Below, in pieces: positions 1 to 7,748 of a DNA stretch of 64,000 nt. The notes under the pieces are model-generated. The model saw only the letters and a list, made by a program, of their open reading frames with translations. It had not been told where the DNA came from and did no database searches. The translations under genes and the position numbers were made by a program. The DNA is from a bacterium (GTDB lineage Bacteria; Actinomycetota; Acidimicrobiia; Spongiisociales; UBA5794), in NCBI GenBank assembly GCA_024228555.1, contig JAAETI010000583.1, positions 1 to 64,000 on the forward strand, in the 5' to 3' direction. Position 1 is the stretch's first letter, and the number at the start of each line of letters is the position of its first letter.

Positions 1-1
1 A

Positions 2-289
2 GCCAACGGCCTGACCCATCGCCGGGTAGCCAATCTGATCCGGGGCGAAACGATGTTGCTCACCGCGATGGGTGTGATCCCGGGATTGCTGGTTGGGTAC
101 CTGGCAGCGGTTGCCTTCATGAACTCGTTCTCCAGCGACCAATTCCCCATCTCCGCTGAACTGCGGCCGGCCAGCTTCGCTGGGGCGGCACTGGCGATGT
201 TCATCGTTGCCGGTCTGTCCCTGGTTCCGGCGATCCGCGCGGTGAAACGGATCAAAGTCGGTGAGATCGTCAGGGAGCGCGCCGTCTAG
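2..289 (+). CDS. FtsX-type ABC transporter permease, C-terminal part (cut by window edge)
   Basis: The frame is open from the left edge and ends at 289, so only the last 95 residues are seen. They form a hydrophobic segment (LLTAMGVIPGLLVGYLAA), a short extracellular loop, a second hydrophobic segment (FAGAALAMFIVAGLSLVPA) and the basic tail AIRAVKRIKVGEIVRERAV. This matches the end of FtsX/MacB-type permeases, whose last helix is followed by a tail like PARRAARLDPVEALR. The protein would sit in the cytoplasmic membrane with a separate ATPase as lipoprotein, peptide or drug exporter. The ATPase is not visible, so the substrate cannot be named. Confidence 0.7.
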   Translation, partial: ANGLTHRRVANLIRGETMLLTAMGVIPGLLVGYLAAVAFMNSFSSDQFPISAELRPASFAGAALAMFIVAGLSLVPAIRAVKRIKVGEIVRERAV

Positions 290-337
290 CGCCTGCCTTT
301 GTGTACCGCTGGTGCTTCGGACGGACCGCTCGTGCAC

Positions 338-706
338 TCAGTCCCAGCGAAAGAGCCGGACGGCTAGTAGGCCGGCGACGACGACATATACCGCCATGAC
401 AAAAAGACTGGACATCTCGGGAACCGTTCCCGCCCAGCTATCCGAAAGGGCCTGGACGGCAGCGCCAGCTGGTGTGTAGCTGCTGATGGTTTGGATGCCC
501 TGGGGCATCACAGGGAGCGGGATGTATACCCCGGCGAAGAAGAGGAGTGGGAAATACAACAGCATCCCGACGGCCTGCCCCGAGGACGCCGTGGGCACTA
601 CGGCCCCGACCAGCAACCCAACGGCGAGCAGCGAGACAGCACCCAGTACGTAGGCGACGATGAACCACCCGGGGCTGCCAGGGAAAGACCTTCGATTGGG
701 TCCTGG
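338..706 (-). pseudogene. ABC-2 exporter permease, 5'-truncated remnant
   Basis: From an in-frame stop at 707-709 the minus strand reads about 120 residues that match the C-terminal half of ABC-2 (DrrB-like) permeases: VAYVLGAVSLLAVGLLVGA, PTASSGQAVGMLLYFPLLFF, then YTPAGAAVQALSDSWAG and the end RLFRWD. These proteins usually have 240-280 residues with six membrane helices, so roughly the first half is missing. No credible start exists. The first possible start (TTG at 616) lies inside a membrane helix. The neighbouring ATPase remnant at 728-973 is its expected partner and is also truncated, so the exporter operon has probably been lost by deletion and decay. Confidence 0.7.
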
Positions 707-727
707 TCAACGCAACTAACGCCGCCA

Positions 728-973
728 TCACGCCACCTCCTCATCCTCAGAGGTCCCGAACCGGCGTCCCGTAATGGCCACAAAGGCATCGTCGAGCGTG
801 GTCTGATCTACTTGGAATCGACCGGGGACGATCTCGAGTCTGCTCAACAGGGAAACGACTGAGAAGAGCATCCTCTCGTTGCCCGTCACAATGATCTCGC
901 CGTTGGAGCGAGAGATCCCCGTCACCTCCGGGAGACTTGTCAGCAGGTCATCGTCAATTGTGTCCGAGGTCGT
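728..973 (-). pseudogene. ABC exporter ATPase, C-terminal remnant
   Basis: About 82 codons are open downstream of an in-frame TAG at 974-976. The end, TTLDDAFVAITGRRF, matches the conserved C-terminus of DrrA-type ATPases (TLEDVFLALTGR). The preceding residues resemble their regulatory tail. Walker A, the signature motif and Walker B are all missing, since the intact protein has about 310-330 residues. It lies directly upstream, in transcription order, of the truncated ABC-2 permease. I read the pair as a dead exporter operon. Sequencing error could explain single shifts but not the loss of both 5' halves. Confidence 0.65.
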
Positions 974-1189
974 CTATCTCGTTGGAAGTCGACTCGGTGC
1001 AGGATCGCTCCTGGCTCCAAACGCGAGCAGGCGATCAATGTGGGTGCGACGCTAGCGTCGCCGAGAGAGCTGGCAAGCAAGGGGACTGCTCTGAGGACCG
1101 CCCTCCACCTCGGGGGTCAGATCGAATTTGCGGCGGCGTTGCTGCCTGGCATCATCGGATCAGATACGATTCCTTGGGGCCATCAATGA
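968..1189 (+). pseudogene. Possible decayed gene translationally coupled to acr3
   Basis: A plus-strand frame ends with TGA at 1187-1189, overlapping the acr3 ATG (1186) in an ATGA arrangement. Its last 56 residues look protein-like (REQAINVGATLASPREL, then TALRTALHLGGQIEFAAALL). Upstream, the protein-like text continues in a different frame (VVYLVGSRLGAGSLLAPN at about 972-1022), suggesting a frameshift near 1020. I do not recognise the family. The coupling suggests a former cotranscribed gene ahead of acr3. It could equally be chance open frame in GC-rich DNA. Confidence 0.3.
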
Positions 1190-2259
1190 CTGATCCTTCG
1201 ACAGCCGAGGCGCCGGTCCTTGACCAGCTCTCCCGACTCGACCGGTACCTCCCGGTGTGGATCATTGCTGCCATGGCACTCGGTTTGGCCCTCGGAAGGC
1301 TGATCCCCGACCTGAACGACTGGCTCGACACGGTCAAGATCGGCACGGTGTCACTGCCCATCGCCGTCGGGCTGCTGGCGATGATGTACCCCGTACTGGC
1401 CAAGGTGCGCTATTCCCAGGTCGGCGAGATCGCAGCCGATCGCTCTCTCTTGGTCACGTCCCTCGTACTCAATTGGGTGATCGGCCCTGCCCTCATGTTC
1501 GCCCTCGCCTGGCTACTACTCCCTGATCTACCCGAATACAGAACCGGGCTGATCATTGTTGGTCTGGCCCGCTGTATTGCCATGGTGTTGATCTGGAACG
1601 ACCTCGCTTGCGGCGATAGCGAGGCAGCGGCCGTTCTTGTTGCTCTCAACTCGCTGTTCCAGATCTTCGCTTACGCAGTTCTCGGCTACTTCTACCTCGA
1701 ACTCCTCCCCGGGTGGCTGGGGCTGGACACCGCTTCCTTGGATGTGTCGATGTGGGAGATCGCCAAGATCGTCCTCATCTTCCTTGGCATACCGCTGGCC
1801 GCCGGCTATCTCACGCGGCAGTGGGGCGAACGCACCCGCGGTGTCGAGTGGTACGAGGGTCAATTCCTCCCCAAGATCGGCCCCTGGGCCCTCTACGGAC
1901 TGCTATTCACGATCGTGATCCTGTTCGCACTGCAAGGCGAGACCATCACATCTCAACCCGTTGATGTGGCCCGCATTGCCCTGCCACTGCTCGCCTACTT
2001 CGCACTGATGTGGGGGCTGTCATTCGCCCTTGGTCTCCGCCTCGGGTTCTCATATGGGAAGAACACCACCATCGCGTTCACAGCCGCAGGTAACAACTTC
2101 GAACTCGCCATCGCCGTCGCCATCGGTGTCTTTGGCGTCACCTCAGGCCAAGCACTGGCAGGGGTGGTCGGCCCGCTCATCGAGGTGCCCGTCTTGGTCG
2201 GTCTCGTCTACGTGGCCCTGTGGGCTCGCAAGCGCTTCTACGCACAGCCGCCGGGATAG
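1186..2259 (+). CDS. acr3: Acr3-type arsenite efflux permease
   Basis: This 357-residue membrane protein expels arsenite, As(III), from the cytoplasm as a secondary carrier of the bile/arsenite/riboflavin (BASS) superfamily. About ten hydrophobic segments run from RYLPVWIIAAMALGLALG to the end. The Acr3 hallmarks are visible: GLARCIAMVLIWNDLACG in the middle, with the conserved Cys thought to bind arsenite, and FTAAGNNFELAIAVAIG near the C-terminus with its Asn-Asn-Glu pair. I chose the ATG at 1186 because the polypeptide upstream of it in the same frame has no family character. No arsR or arsC is visible beside it, so control by arsenite may act from elsewhere or be lost with the decayed sequence upstream. 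Confidence 0.93.
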   Translation: MTDPSTAEAPVLDQLSRLDRYLPVWIIAAMALGLALGRLIPDLNDWLDTVKIGTVSLPIAVGLLAMMYPVLAKVRYSQVGEIAADRSLLVTSLVLNWVIGPALMFALAWLLLPDLPEYRTGLIIVGLARCIAMVLIWNDLACGDSEAAAVLVALNSLFQIFAYAVLGYFYLELLPGWLGLDTASLDVSMWEIAKIVLIFLGIPLAAGYLTRQWGERTRGVEWYEGQFLPKIGPWALYGLLFTIVILFALQGETITSQPVDVARIALPLLAYFALMWGLSFALGLRLGFSYGKNTTIAFTAAGNNFELAIAVAIGVFGVTSGQALAGVVGPLIEVPVLVGLVYVALWARKRFYAQPPG

Positions 2260-2281
2260 GGTTTCAAGGGGGTGGTGCAAC

Positions 2282-2920
2282 ATGCCACGGAGGAACCGGG
2301 TCGATCCGTGGGGTGACCTTCATGCGGTGCCCGCCCGCGGTACGTTCACCGGCAATCGTGGCTGCCTGGTCGACGACGCAGGCAAGCTGGTGCGTCATCA
2401 CAACGGATCGTTGTGGATTGCCTGCCGCACCGAGTTCCGCGACTGGAAGCACCCACTCGACCAACCGAGGACTTGGACACCGCTCTTCTTCCTAGACGAC
2501 GCGGTGGCCCTCGCTGCAGGCCATCGCCCATGCGGCTTGTGCCGGCGGACCGACTACATGACCTACCGCGATGCGGTAACTGTTGCGACGGGGTCTACAT
2601 CGCCGGTGCTTGCAACTGAGCTAGACCGCCGGTTGGCGGCCGAGCGACACCGTCGGGGTCGAGGCCTGGCTCGGGCGACGGATAGGCTCACATGGAACTG
2701 CGACGTTGACGAACTGCCCACCGGCGTTGTCATCGTGGACATAGTCACTGATGTCCCACAGCTTGTTACCGAGCGCCATCTCCAGCCGTTTGCCTTCGAC
2801 GGATGGGGACCGCCAATCGTGCGGCCCCGCCGGATCCAGGTCGATGTCCTCACTCCACCAACCTCCGTTGCCGCGCTGAGCAAAGGGTTCGTGCCGACGT
2901 TGCACCCGAGTGCAGCCTGA
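2282..2920 (+). CDS. Conserved actinobacterial hypothetical protein with CxxC motif
   Basis: A 212-residue soluble protein. The N-terminus (MPRRNRVDPWGDLHA, ARGTFTGNRGCLVD) and a central GHRPCGLCRRTDY are, from memory, typical of a widespread actinobacterial family of unknown function. The Cys-x-x-Cys within GHRPCGLCRR, together with an earlier Cys in WIACRTEFR, suggests a structural metal site, but no enzyme motif is evident. It begins 22 bases after the acr3 stop on the same strand and could be cotranscribed with it. No signal peptide or membrane helix is seen. Confidence 0.75.
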   Translation: MPRRNRVDPWGDLHAVPARGTFTGNRGCLVDDAGKLVRHHNGSLWIACRTEFRDWKHPLDQPRTWTPLFFLDDAVALAAGHRPCGLCRRTDYMTYRDAVTVATGSTSPVLATELDRRLAAERHRRGRGLARATDRLTWNCDVDELPTGVVIVDIVTDVPQLVTERHLQPFAFDGWGPPIVRPRRIQVDVLTPPTSVAALSKGFVPTLHPSAA

Positions 2921-2923
2921 GCC

Positions 2924-3586
2924 CTAGTCGTCCTCATCCATTCCCGGAGTCAGCTGTAGCCCGGCGATGAGATCGGCAATCTCCTGGTCACTCAACTTCG
3001 CCTCGGGATGCAGGCCAAACACCGTGTAGTAGCTGGGCGGCATCTCTCCTTCGCGGATCGTCTCGATGGTCTCTTCAGCCTCTCCCTGGTCGACGGTGAA
3101 CTCCGAGTAGTTGACCTCGTCACGACCCTCATCGACATGCTGGGTGACCACCCACGAGATTGGTGCAATGCTCGAGTACCAAGGCCACTCGACCTCGTTG
3201 CTGTGACAGCCAAAGCATGCATTGACCATGAGTTCCCGGGTCTGCGGAGAGGACCAGGCGGGTTCACCGATAGTTGGCGGATTGCTGTGGTCCCGGCCGT
3301 ACGGAACCAGCTGTATGAGACCGAGAGTCAACACCGTAGCCAGGGCGAAGGAGCCAACCGCAGCGGCGCCGCCAACCGCCGCATGCGTGCGCCGGCCGTG
3401 CCAGGCCAACAGCGCCAACGCAACGAGGACGACTCCGACACCGACCAGCCCCAACAGCAGCGGGCCACCCATGATGATGCCAACGCCTACCGCGCCTACG
3501 AACACAACGAGCCCAAGAATCGCAGCCCATCGGTTCGCCAAGAGCGAGTTCCGAAGACGATTGAAAAGCGTCTCTACCGTTGGCAT
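2924..3586 (-). CDS. Membrane-anchored haem-binding domain protein (CxxCH)
   Basis: About 220 residues. Three hydrophobic segments in the first 100 residues anchor the protein. They are followed by an outward-facing domain containing VNACFGCHSNEVEWPWYSS, a CxxCH c-type haem site, then WVVTQHVDEGRDEVNYSEF and GEMPPSYYTVFGLHPEAKLS. This order matches the haem-binding domain family PF14376, in which a Met-Pro near the C-terminus may give the distal ligand. A role in electron transfer or redox sensing is plausible but not shown. I prefer the ATG at 3586, preceded by a GAGGGTGG ribosome site, over an upstream in-frame start at 3607. A possible -10 (TAGAAT on the minus strand, 3623-3628) lies upstream. 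Confidence 0.8.
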   Translation of the reverse strand: MPTVETLFNRLRNSLLANRWAAILGLVVFVGAVGVGIIMGGPLLLGLVGVGVVLVALALLAWHGRRTHAAVGGAAAVGSFALATVLTLGLIQLVPYGRDHSNPPTIGEPAWSSPQTRELMVNACFGCHSNEVEWPWYSSIAPISWVVTQHVDEGRDEVNYSEFTVDQGEAEETIETIREGEMPPSYYTVFGLHPEAKLSDQEIADLIAGLQLTPGMDEDD

Positions 3587-3658
3587 TGTTCCCACCCTCT
3601 GGAACACGTCCTTACAGAGCCGATTCTACGCTTGCGACGGCTACACGAATGCTGACAG

Positions 3659-4297
3659 CTATCGATCAAGACCGAACAGTCTCGTTACCGCACAGGCGGC
3701 TCCGTAGCCGTTGTCGATGTTCACAGCCACGATGCCCTGCGCACACGACGCAAGTGCAGCGTGCAAAGCAGTCTCCCCGTCTCGTGACACGCCGTATCCA
3801 ATTGACGTGGGTACCGCAACGACGACCCCCGGGACCAAACCGCTGAGGACCGTGAACATCGCACCATCCATTCCGGCGACAGCAATGATCGCCCGGTATT
3901 CCGCCAATTCTTCGCTGATGTCGAGCAACCGCCACAATCCAGCCACACCGACATCTGCATACTCGGCAGCCGGAATACCGTGGTAGGCCAACGTGCGCAG
4001 CGCTTCCCGCGCCACCCTCAGATCGGAGGTTCCGGCAGCAACCACAGCTACTCGTGGCTCCCCGGCGGGTGGTTCCCAAGTGCCGGCGATCCCGGTCCAC
4101 GACTCCTCGTCGTAGTCGGAGATCGACAGTTCCTCGGCGATGGCCGGAACCAGTCGGGTGAGGAGAACGTTGTCGGCGCCTTGCAGCGCCTGATCGATCG
4201 CTGCTGCGATCTGCTCAGGCGACTTGCCTTCACAAAGGATGGCCTCGGGCATACCGATCCGATCAGGACGATCACGGTCGTAGATCACATCAGCCAT
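3659..4297 (-). CDS. larB: LarB: pyridinium-3,5-biscarboxylic acid mononucleotide synthase
   Basis: LarB carboxylates and hydrolyses nicotinic acid adenine dinucleotide, the first step to the nickel-pincer nucleotide (NPN) cofactor of LarA. The 212-residue product has a PurE-like C-terminal domain: VAVVAAGTSDLRVAREA around 83-99, VAGMDGAMFTVLSGLVPG around 140-157, and SCAQGIVAVNIDNGYGAA around 184-201. The Cys of SCAQ (185) is at the same distance from the C-terminus as the reactive Cys221 of the Lactiplantibacillus enzyme. The ATG at 4297 overlaps the larE stop by 8 bases. It is the last gene of the 19-gene operon. Confidence 0.9.
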   Translation of the reverse strand: MADVIYDRDRPDRIGMPEAILCEGKSPEQIAAAIDQALQGADNVLLTRLVPAIAEELSISDYDEESWTGIAGTWEPPAGEPRVAVVAAGTSDLRVAREALRTLAYHGIPAAEYADVGVAGLWRLLDISEELAEYRAIIAVAGMDGAMFTVLSGLVPGVVVAVPTSIGYGVSRDGETALHAALASCAQGIVAVNIDNGYGAACAVTRLFGLDR

Positions 4298-5090
4298 TGA
4301 CATGCACCACCGAGCTACCCATTCGATACGAGGCAAAACGCACCGCCCGGTCCTGCCGTGCGGCTACGAAGCTCCGGAGTTCGCCAACCAGAGTCTCGGA
4401 CCCGCGCACCCGCTCCAGCGTTGCCGCATCTAGCTGGATTTCGATCCGTTCCATAAAGACTCGGCACCGGACTGTCCGTGGTGAGAGCAGCTCCTTGGCG
4501 AACTCCTCTACGTCATCGATGAAGCGCAACCGAGTCGGGGTGACAGTGATCCCGGTCTCCAAGCGGCTCGACAGGCAGGGGGCGGCCGGTAGCTCGGCGA
4601 CGGCACCAAGCCCGAGATGCCTGGCTATCGCTCTGATGGCGGTCTTGCCAAGGCCCGCTTCCACAAATGGGTGCCGAACTCCGTGCTCGTCGGCCGCAGC
4701 GAGACCCGGTCGGAAATCCGAGAGGTCATCCGTGTTTGCTCCGGAAACTATCTGTAGGTCGGTCGCTGCTGCGATTCGGTCGTACAAACTGGACTTGCAG
4801 TGGTAACAACGATTCACCTGATTGGCCAGGTAGCTCTCGTTGCTGAACTCACCAGCGTCGACCACCCGTAGAGGCCAGCCACGCTCGGCAGCCAGCAATT
4901 CAACGCGTTCCGTCGCCTTCGGCGGCACGGCAGGTGAGACGGCATGGAATGCGACAAACTGGGAACCGAAGACATCGTGGGCCTCCGCAGCGAGTGTCAG
5001 ACTGTCGACGCCCCCGCTCACGGCCACCGCCACCGGCCCCATTGATACCAAGATCGCCGCCAGATCCGCGTGGAGTCGATCACTGTTCAT
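4290..5090 (-). CDS. larE: LarE: NPN sulfur-transfer synthase
   Basis: LarE activates the LarB product with ATP and inserts sulfur to give the dithiocarboxylate form of the nickel-pincer precursor. The PP-loop SGGVDS lies at 25-30. Three cysteines fall in conserved places: NRCYHCK (95 and 98) and PCLSSR (172). In characterised LarE proteins the lone PCLSSR-type Cys is sacrificed as sulfur donor, while three-Cys proteins bind a [4Fe-4S] cluster and act catalytically. This one belongs to the three-Cys type by sequence. I chose ATG 5090, preceded by GGAGGG at about 4 bases, over start codons further upstream. It overlaps the larC end by 11 bases. Confidence 0.92.
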   Translation of the reverse strand: MNSDRLHADLAAILVSMGPVAVAVSGGVDSLTLAAEAHDVFGSQFVAFHAVSPAVPPKATERVELLAAERGWPLRVVDAGEFSNESYLANQVNRCYHCKSSLYDRIAAATDLQIVSGANTDDLSDFRPGLAAADEHGVRHPFVEAGLGKTAIRAIARHLGLGAVAELPAAPCLSSRLETGITVTPTRLRFIDDVEEFAKELLSPRTVRCRVFMERIEIQLDAATLERVRGSETLVGELRSFVAARQDRAVRFASYRMGSSVVHVNG

Positions 5091-6306
5091 CGAACCCTCC
5101 ATCGGTTGCTCTGGTCTCAACCTCACGCCGCAATAGCTGCCGCCCCTGGTGCCCGGAGGCGTTCTGTCCGAGATCGCCCATGTCGGCTTTCACTGTCGCC
5201 GCACCGCTGGGACGAACCACAGCCTTTACGGAGACCCCCTGCACGCCCGCCGCCTCTGCGCGGGCCAGCACCTTGCGGTGCTCAAACCGATAGCGAAGAC
5301 CAATGGTTGTGGTCTGCTCGAAGCATGCCCGCACGGTCTCGTCGAAGGTGTCCACCATTGTGAGCACCTGGATCGCATGACCGATCCGACCCTTCTTGGT
5401 GCCTACCGCGCTCTGGAGTACTTCCAATACCCCGGACAGTTCTCTTACGGCATCCAATCCGACCGCCAGATCTTCCGGAGTCTGGTCATCGACCATGAAC
5501 TCGAGGACCGCAACCTGCTCGTCGGAAATGGAGTCACCGTCGGAGACGTAGCAACGGGCCCTGAGCACATTGGCCACCCCCGGCAGTTCCCTGGTACCGA
5601 ACCCGTGTCCGGTCTCGGCAGATCGGTGCACCCCGTAGGGCAACTGGAAGGAGGGGTCTAGGTAGCGCAGGATCGCCGCACCGGTTGGGGTGATCCGCTC
5701 CCCACTGATCCCATCATCCACAAAGGGGAAATTGCTCAGTAGCCGCTGCGTGGCCGGGGCAGGCACAGGGAGACGGCCGTGAGCGGTATCGATGAAGCCA
5801 CCGCCGACGGGCAACGGGCTGGTCGACCAACTGGCAGGAGAGAGTTCCTCGATCAGGTGCGCCGCGCCAACGACATCGGCGACGGAATCGATCGCCCCCA
5901 ACTCATGCAGGACAACGTCATCAACTGGAACACCGTGTATCTCCGCTTCCGTCTCGGCGATCAGCCCCACGATGCCCAACGCCCTGTCGCGCACCGTCGG
6001 CTCCAACTCAGCAGCACGGATGTCGCTCTCGATCGACGCGTACGTGCGATGCTGGCTATCGAATTCGTGATCCTCGGGAGGGTCGATCCGCATCCGACTC
6101 CCCACCAAGCCGGCGCCGGCAAAGGGCTCCGGACCAACAACCCAGTCGGCGGGCACTCCGGCTGAGCGGATTGCGGCAATCGTGCCTTTGGCGAGATTTG
6201 GGTGTGCGTCCAACAGGGCGGCGATGAACATATCGCCCGCGATCCCACCAAGGACATCGAGGTGGACATGTCGCGGACGCTCCATTGCGGTATCCAGATC
6301 AGCCAT
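5080..6306 (-). CDS. larC: LarC: nickel-pincer cofactor nickel insertase
   Basis: LarC uses CTP to insert nickel into the LarE product, finishing the NPN cofactor. The protein of about 408 residues starts with HLDVLGGIAGDMFIAALLDA, the LarC family opening, and contains VVLHELGAIDSVADVVGAA and PTGAAILRYL. The C-terminal half (VLEFMVDDQTPEDLAVGLDA, then a basic GTKKGR stretch) is the LarC2 region. In some bacteria larC1 and larC2 need programmed frameshifting to be joined. Here one uninterrupted frame carries both. ATG 6306 lies 11 bases after the larA stop. Confidence 0.93.
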   Translation of the reverse strand: MADLDTAMERPRHVHLDVLGGIAGDMFIAALLDAHPNLAKGTIAAIRSAGVPADWVVGPEPFAGAGLVGSRMRIDPPEDHEFDSQHRTYASIESDIRAAELEPTVRDRALGIVGLIAETEAEIHGVPVDDVVLHELGAIDSVADVVGAAHLIEELSPASWSTSPLPVGGGFIDTAHGRLPVPAPATQRLLSNFPFVDDGISGERITPTGAAILRYLDPSFQLPYGVHRSAETGHGFGTRELPGVANVLRARCYVSDGDSISDEQVAVLEFMVDDQTPEDLAVGLDAVRELSGVLEVLQSAVGTKKGRIGHAIQVLTMVDTFDETVRACFEQTTTIGLRYRFEHRKVLARAEAAGVQGVSVKAVVRPSGAATVKADMGDLGQNASGHQGRQLLRREVETRATDGGFDEQ

Positions 6307-6317
6307 TGCCCGTAACT

Positions 6318-7748
6318 CTACGATCGTGCCGAGAGATTGGGCGCCAGGCCACCAGAGAAGGATTCGGGGGTGCACAGGATTCTCGGGTTCTTGCCGACGT
6401 AACGCTCAGCGTCCTTCAGCGCAGCGTCGAGATTCGGCAGCGTCCGATAGCCCATGCCTCGAGCATGGCCCGGACTTTGGGCGCCTACCAGGTAGACCTG
6501 GGAGCACCACTTGAAGGGAACAGCACCACCGGCGGTCATCGACATCGCATGGAACGGGTGATAGGTGTAGCTGTTTGAGTAGCTGAAGCAGTAGCCGTTG
6601 TCGGTTGAGATACGATGCGCATCAGCCGACTCAAGGAACGCCTGCTGGCTGTCGTACTTTTGCAGCGCCTCGTATGTCTCCTCGTATGACGGGAACCACA
6701 CGTCGTTGAACCAACCATCACACCAGGAAACCGCGATGACCACTGCATTGGGCCGCAACGCCCGAGCACACCGTGAAAACTGAGCCCCGATACCAAGGCT
6801 CATGAGGATTGGATTCGTGCCCATTCCGGGGCCGTAGTGGAAGTCTCGTGGCACTCCGACCAGGAGCACGTCGGCCGGTTCGTCCAGCTCATTGAGAACG
6901 ATGTTGGACCGCTGCCCGGCCAGCGGCCAGGTCGCCTTCTCCACAGAACGTATACGCCCAGCTTTGACGTCGAGCACGTCGCCCTTCTGTCCGATGACTG
7001 CATCGACGGCGAAGTACTGCTTCCCGGTGCGTTCCTCGATTGCCTCGCCGATTGACTTGAACTGATGTCGCATATGGGAGCCAATCGCCCCGCCCAGCCA
7101 GTCCTCACGCAGCATCGTCTTTGGTGAATGGTGGCTCGCTATGGATTCTCGGCCGGCCATCCCGGTCACGAGCATTTTGTAGCCACCCGAGTAGCCGCCG
7201 TAAGGATTGGCGGCGCAGTGGCCGACGAGGATCGGGATATCGACTTCGGCGACCATCTGACTGGTTTGCACCGAATTCCCCATGTCGTCGGTCCCCAGGT
7301 CCAACAAGTCAGATCCCTCCGCATCATGATTAACGATGCGGCTCGGCCAGAACTGGTCAACGATCTCGGGGCCGAGATACCAGAGCCATTCCTCGTAGGT
7401 GTTCTTGCGATGCAAGCCCTGGGCACACACCAGCGTTATGTCTGCGAGGCGGCATCCACCCTCGAGCAGGTCGGCGACGATCATCGGAATCGAGACGCGG
7501 CGATGCGCCAGCGGATGGGCACCACCCTTGACCCTGTCGGGGAAGACGATCGCAGCCGTCTTGCCGGGACCGGCCAACTCTCGGAGCGGAGGCATATCGA
7601 GCGGAGAGTCGAGCGCAGCCCTGGTCACTGCCACCGGGTCCACTGTCGGCGGGTCAAGGTACGTTTCGCCGTATCGAACCACCACCGCCGAATCCGGCAG
7701 TTCTACGGACATCTGTTGCAGCCCATAGTCAAGATCAACTGGCTTCAC
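6318..7748 (-). CDS. larA: LarA-family nickel-dependent 2-hydroxyacid racemase/epimerase
   Basis: A 476-residue member of the LarA superfamily, which interconverts stereoisomers of 2-hydroxyacids by hydride transfer on an NPN cofactor bound to a lysine. Visible motifs are AQGLHRKNT (His113, equal to His108 of lactate racemase), YGGYSGGYKMLV (Lys191, equal to the NPN-bound Lys184) and SIASHHSPK (His207, equal to nickel ligand His200). At the place of the second catalytic base (His174) I see Asn181 (HCAANPYGGYSG). His177 lies four residues earlier. Family members act on lactate, malate, phenyllactate or sugar acids, so lactate is only one option. The start is GTG 7748 after an AAGGAG/GGAG ribosome site, overlapping the preceding reductase gene. 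Confidence 0.88.
   Translation of the reverse strand: MKPVDLDYGLQQMSVELPDSAVVVRYGETYLDPPTVDPVAVTRAALDSPLDMPPLRELAGPGKTAAIVFPDRVKGGAHPLAHRRVSIPMIVADLLEGGCRLADITLVCAQGLHRKNTYEEWLWYLGPEIVDQFWPSRIVNHDAEGSDLLDLGTDDMGNSVQTSQMVAEVDIPILVGHCAANPYGGYSGGYKMLVTGMAGRESIASHHSPKTMLREDWLGGAIGSHMRHQFKSIGEAIEERTGKQYFAVDAVIGQKGDVLDVKAGRIRSVEKATWPLAGQRSNIVLNELDEPADVLLVGVPRDFHYGPGMGTNPILMSLGIGAQFSRCARALRPNAVVIAVSWCDGWFNDVWFPSYEETYEALQKYDSQQAFLESADAHRISTDNGYCFSYSNSYTYHPFHAMSMTAGGAVPFKWCSQVYLVGAQSPGHARGMGYRTLPNLDAALKDAERYVGKNPRILCTPESFSGGLAPNLSARS

Noticed and set aside
937-1185. Upstream extension of the acr3 reading frame by 83 codons
   Set aside because: The extra residues have no signal, helix or family resemblance, and the ATG at 1186 fits the Acr3 start and the overlap with the preceding frame.
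6318-7748. Calling LarA a lactate racemase
   Set aside because: The superfamily is broad, one catalytic His is replaced, and the neighbours are sugar genes. Only family-level naming is supported.
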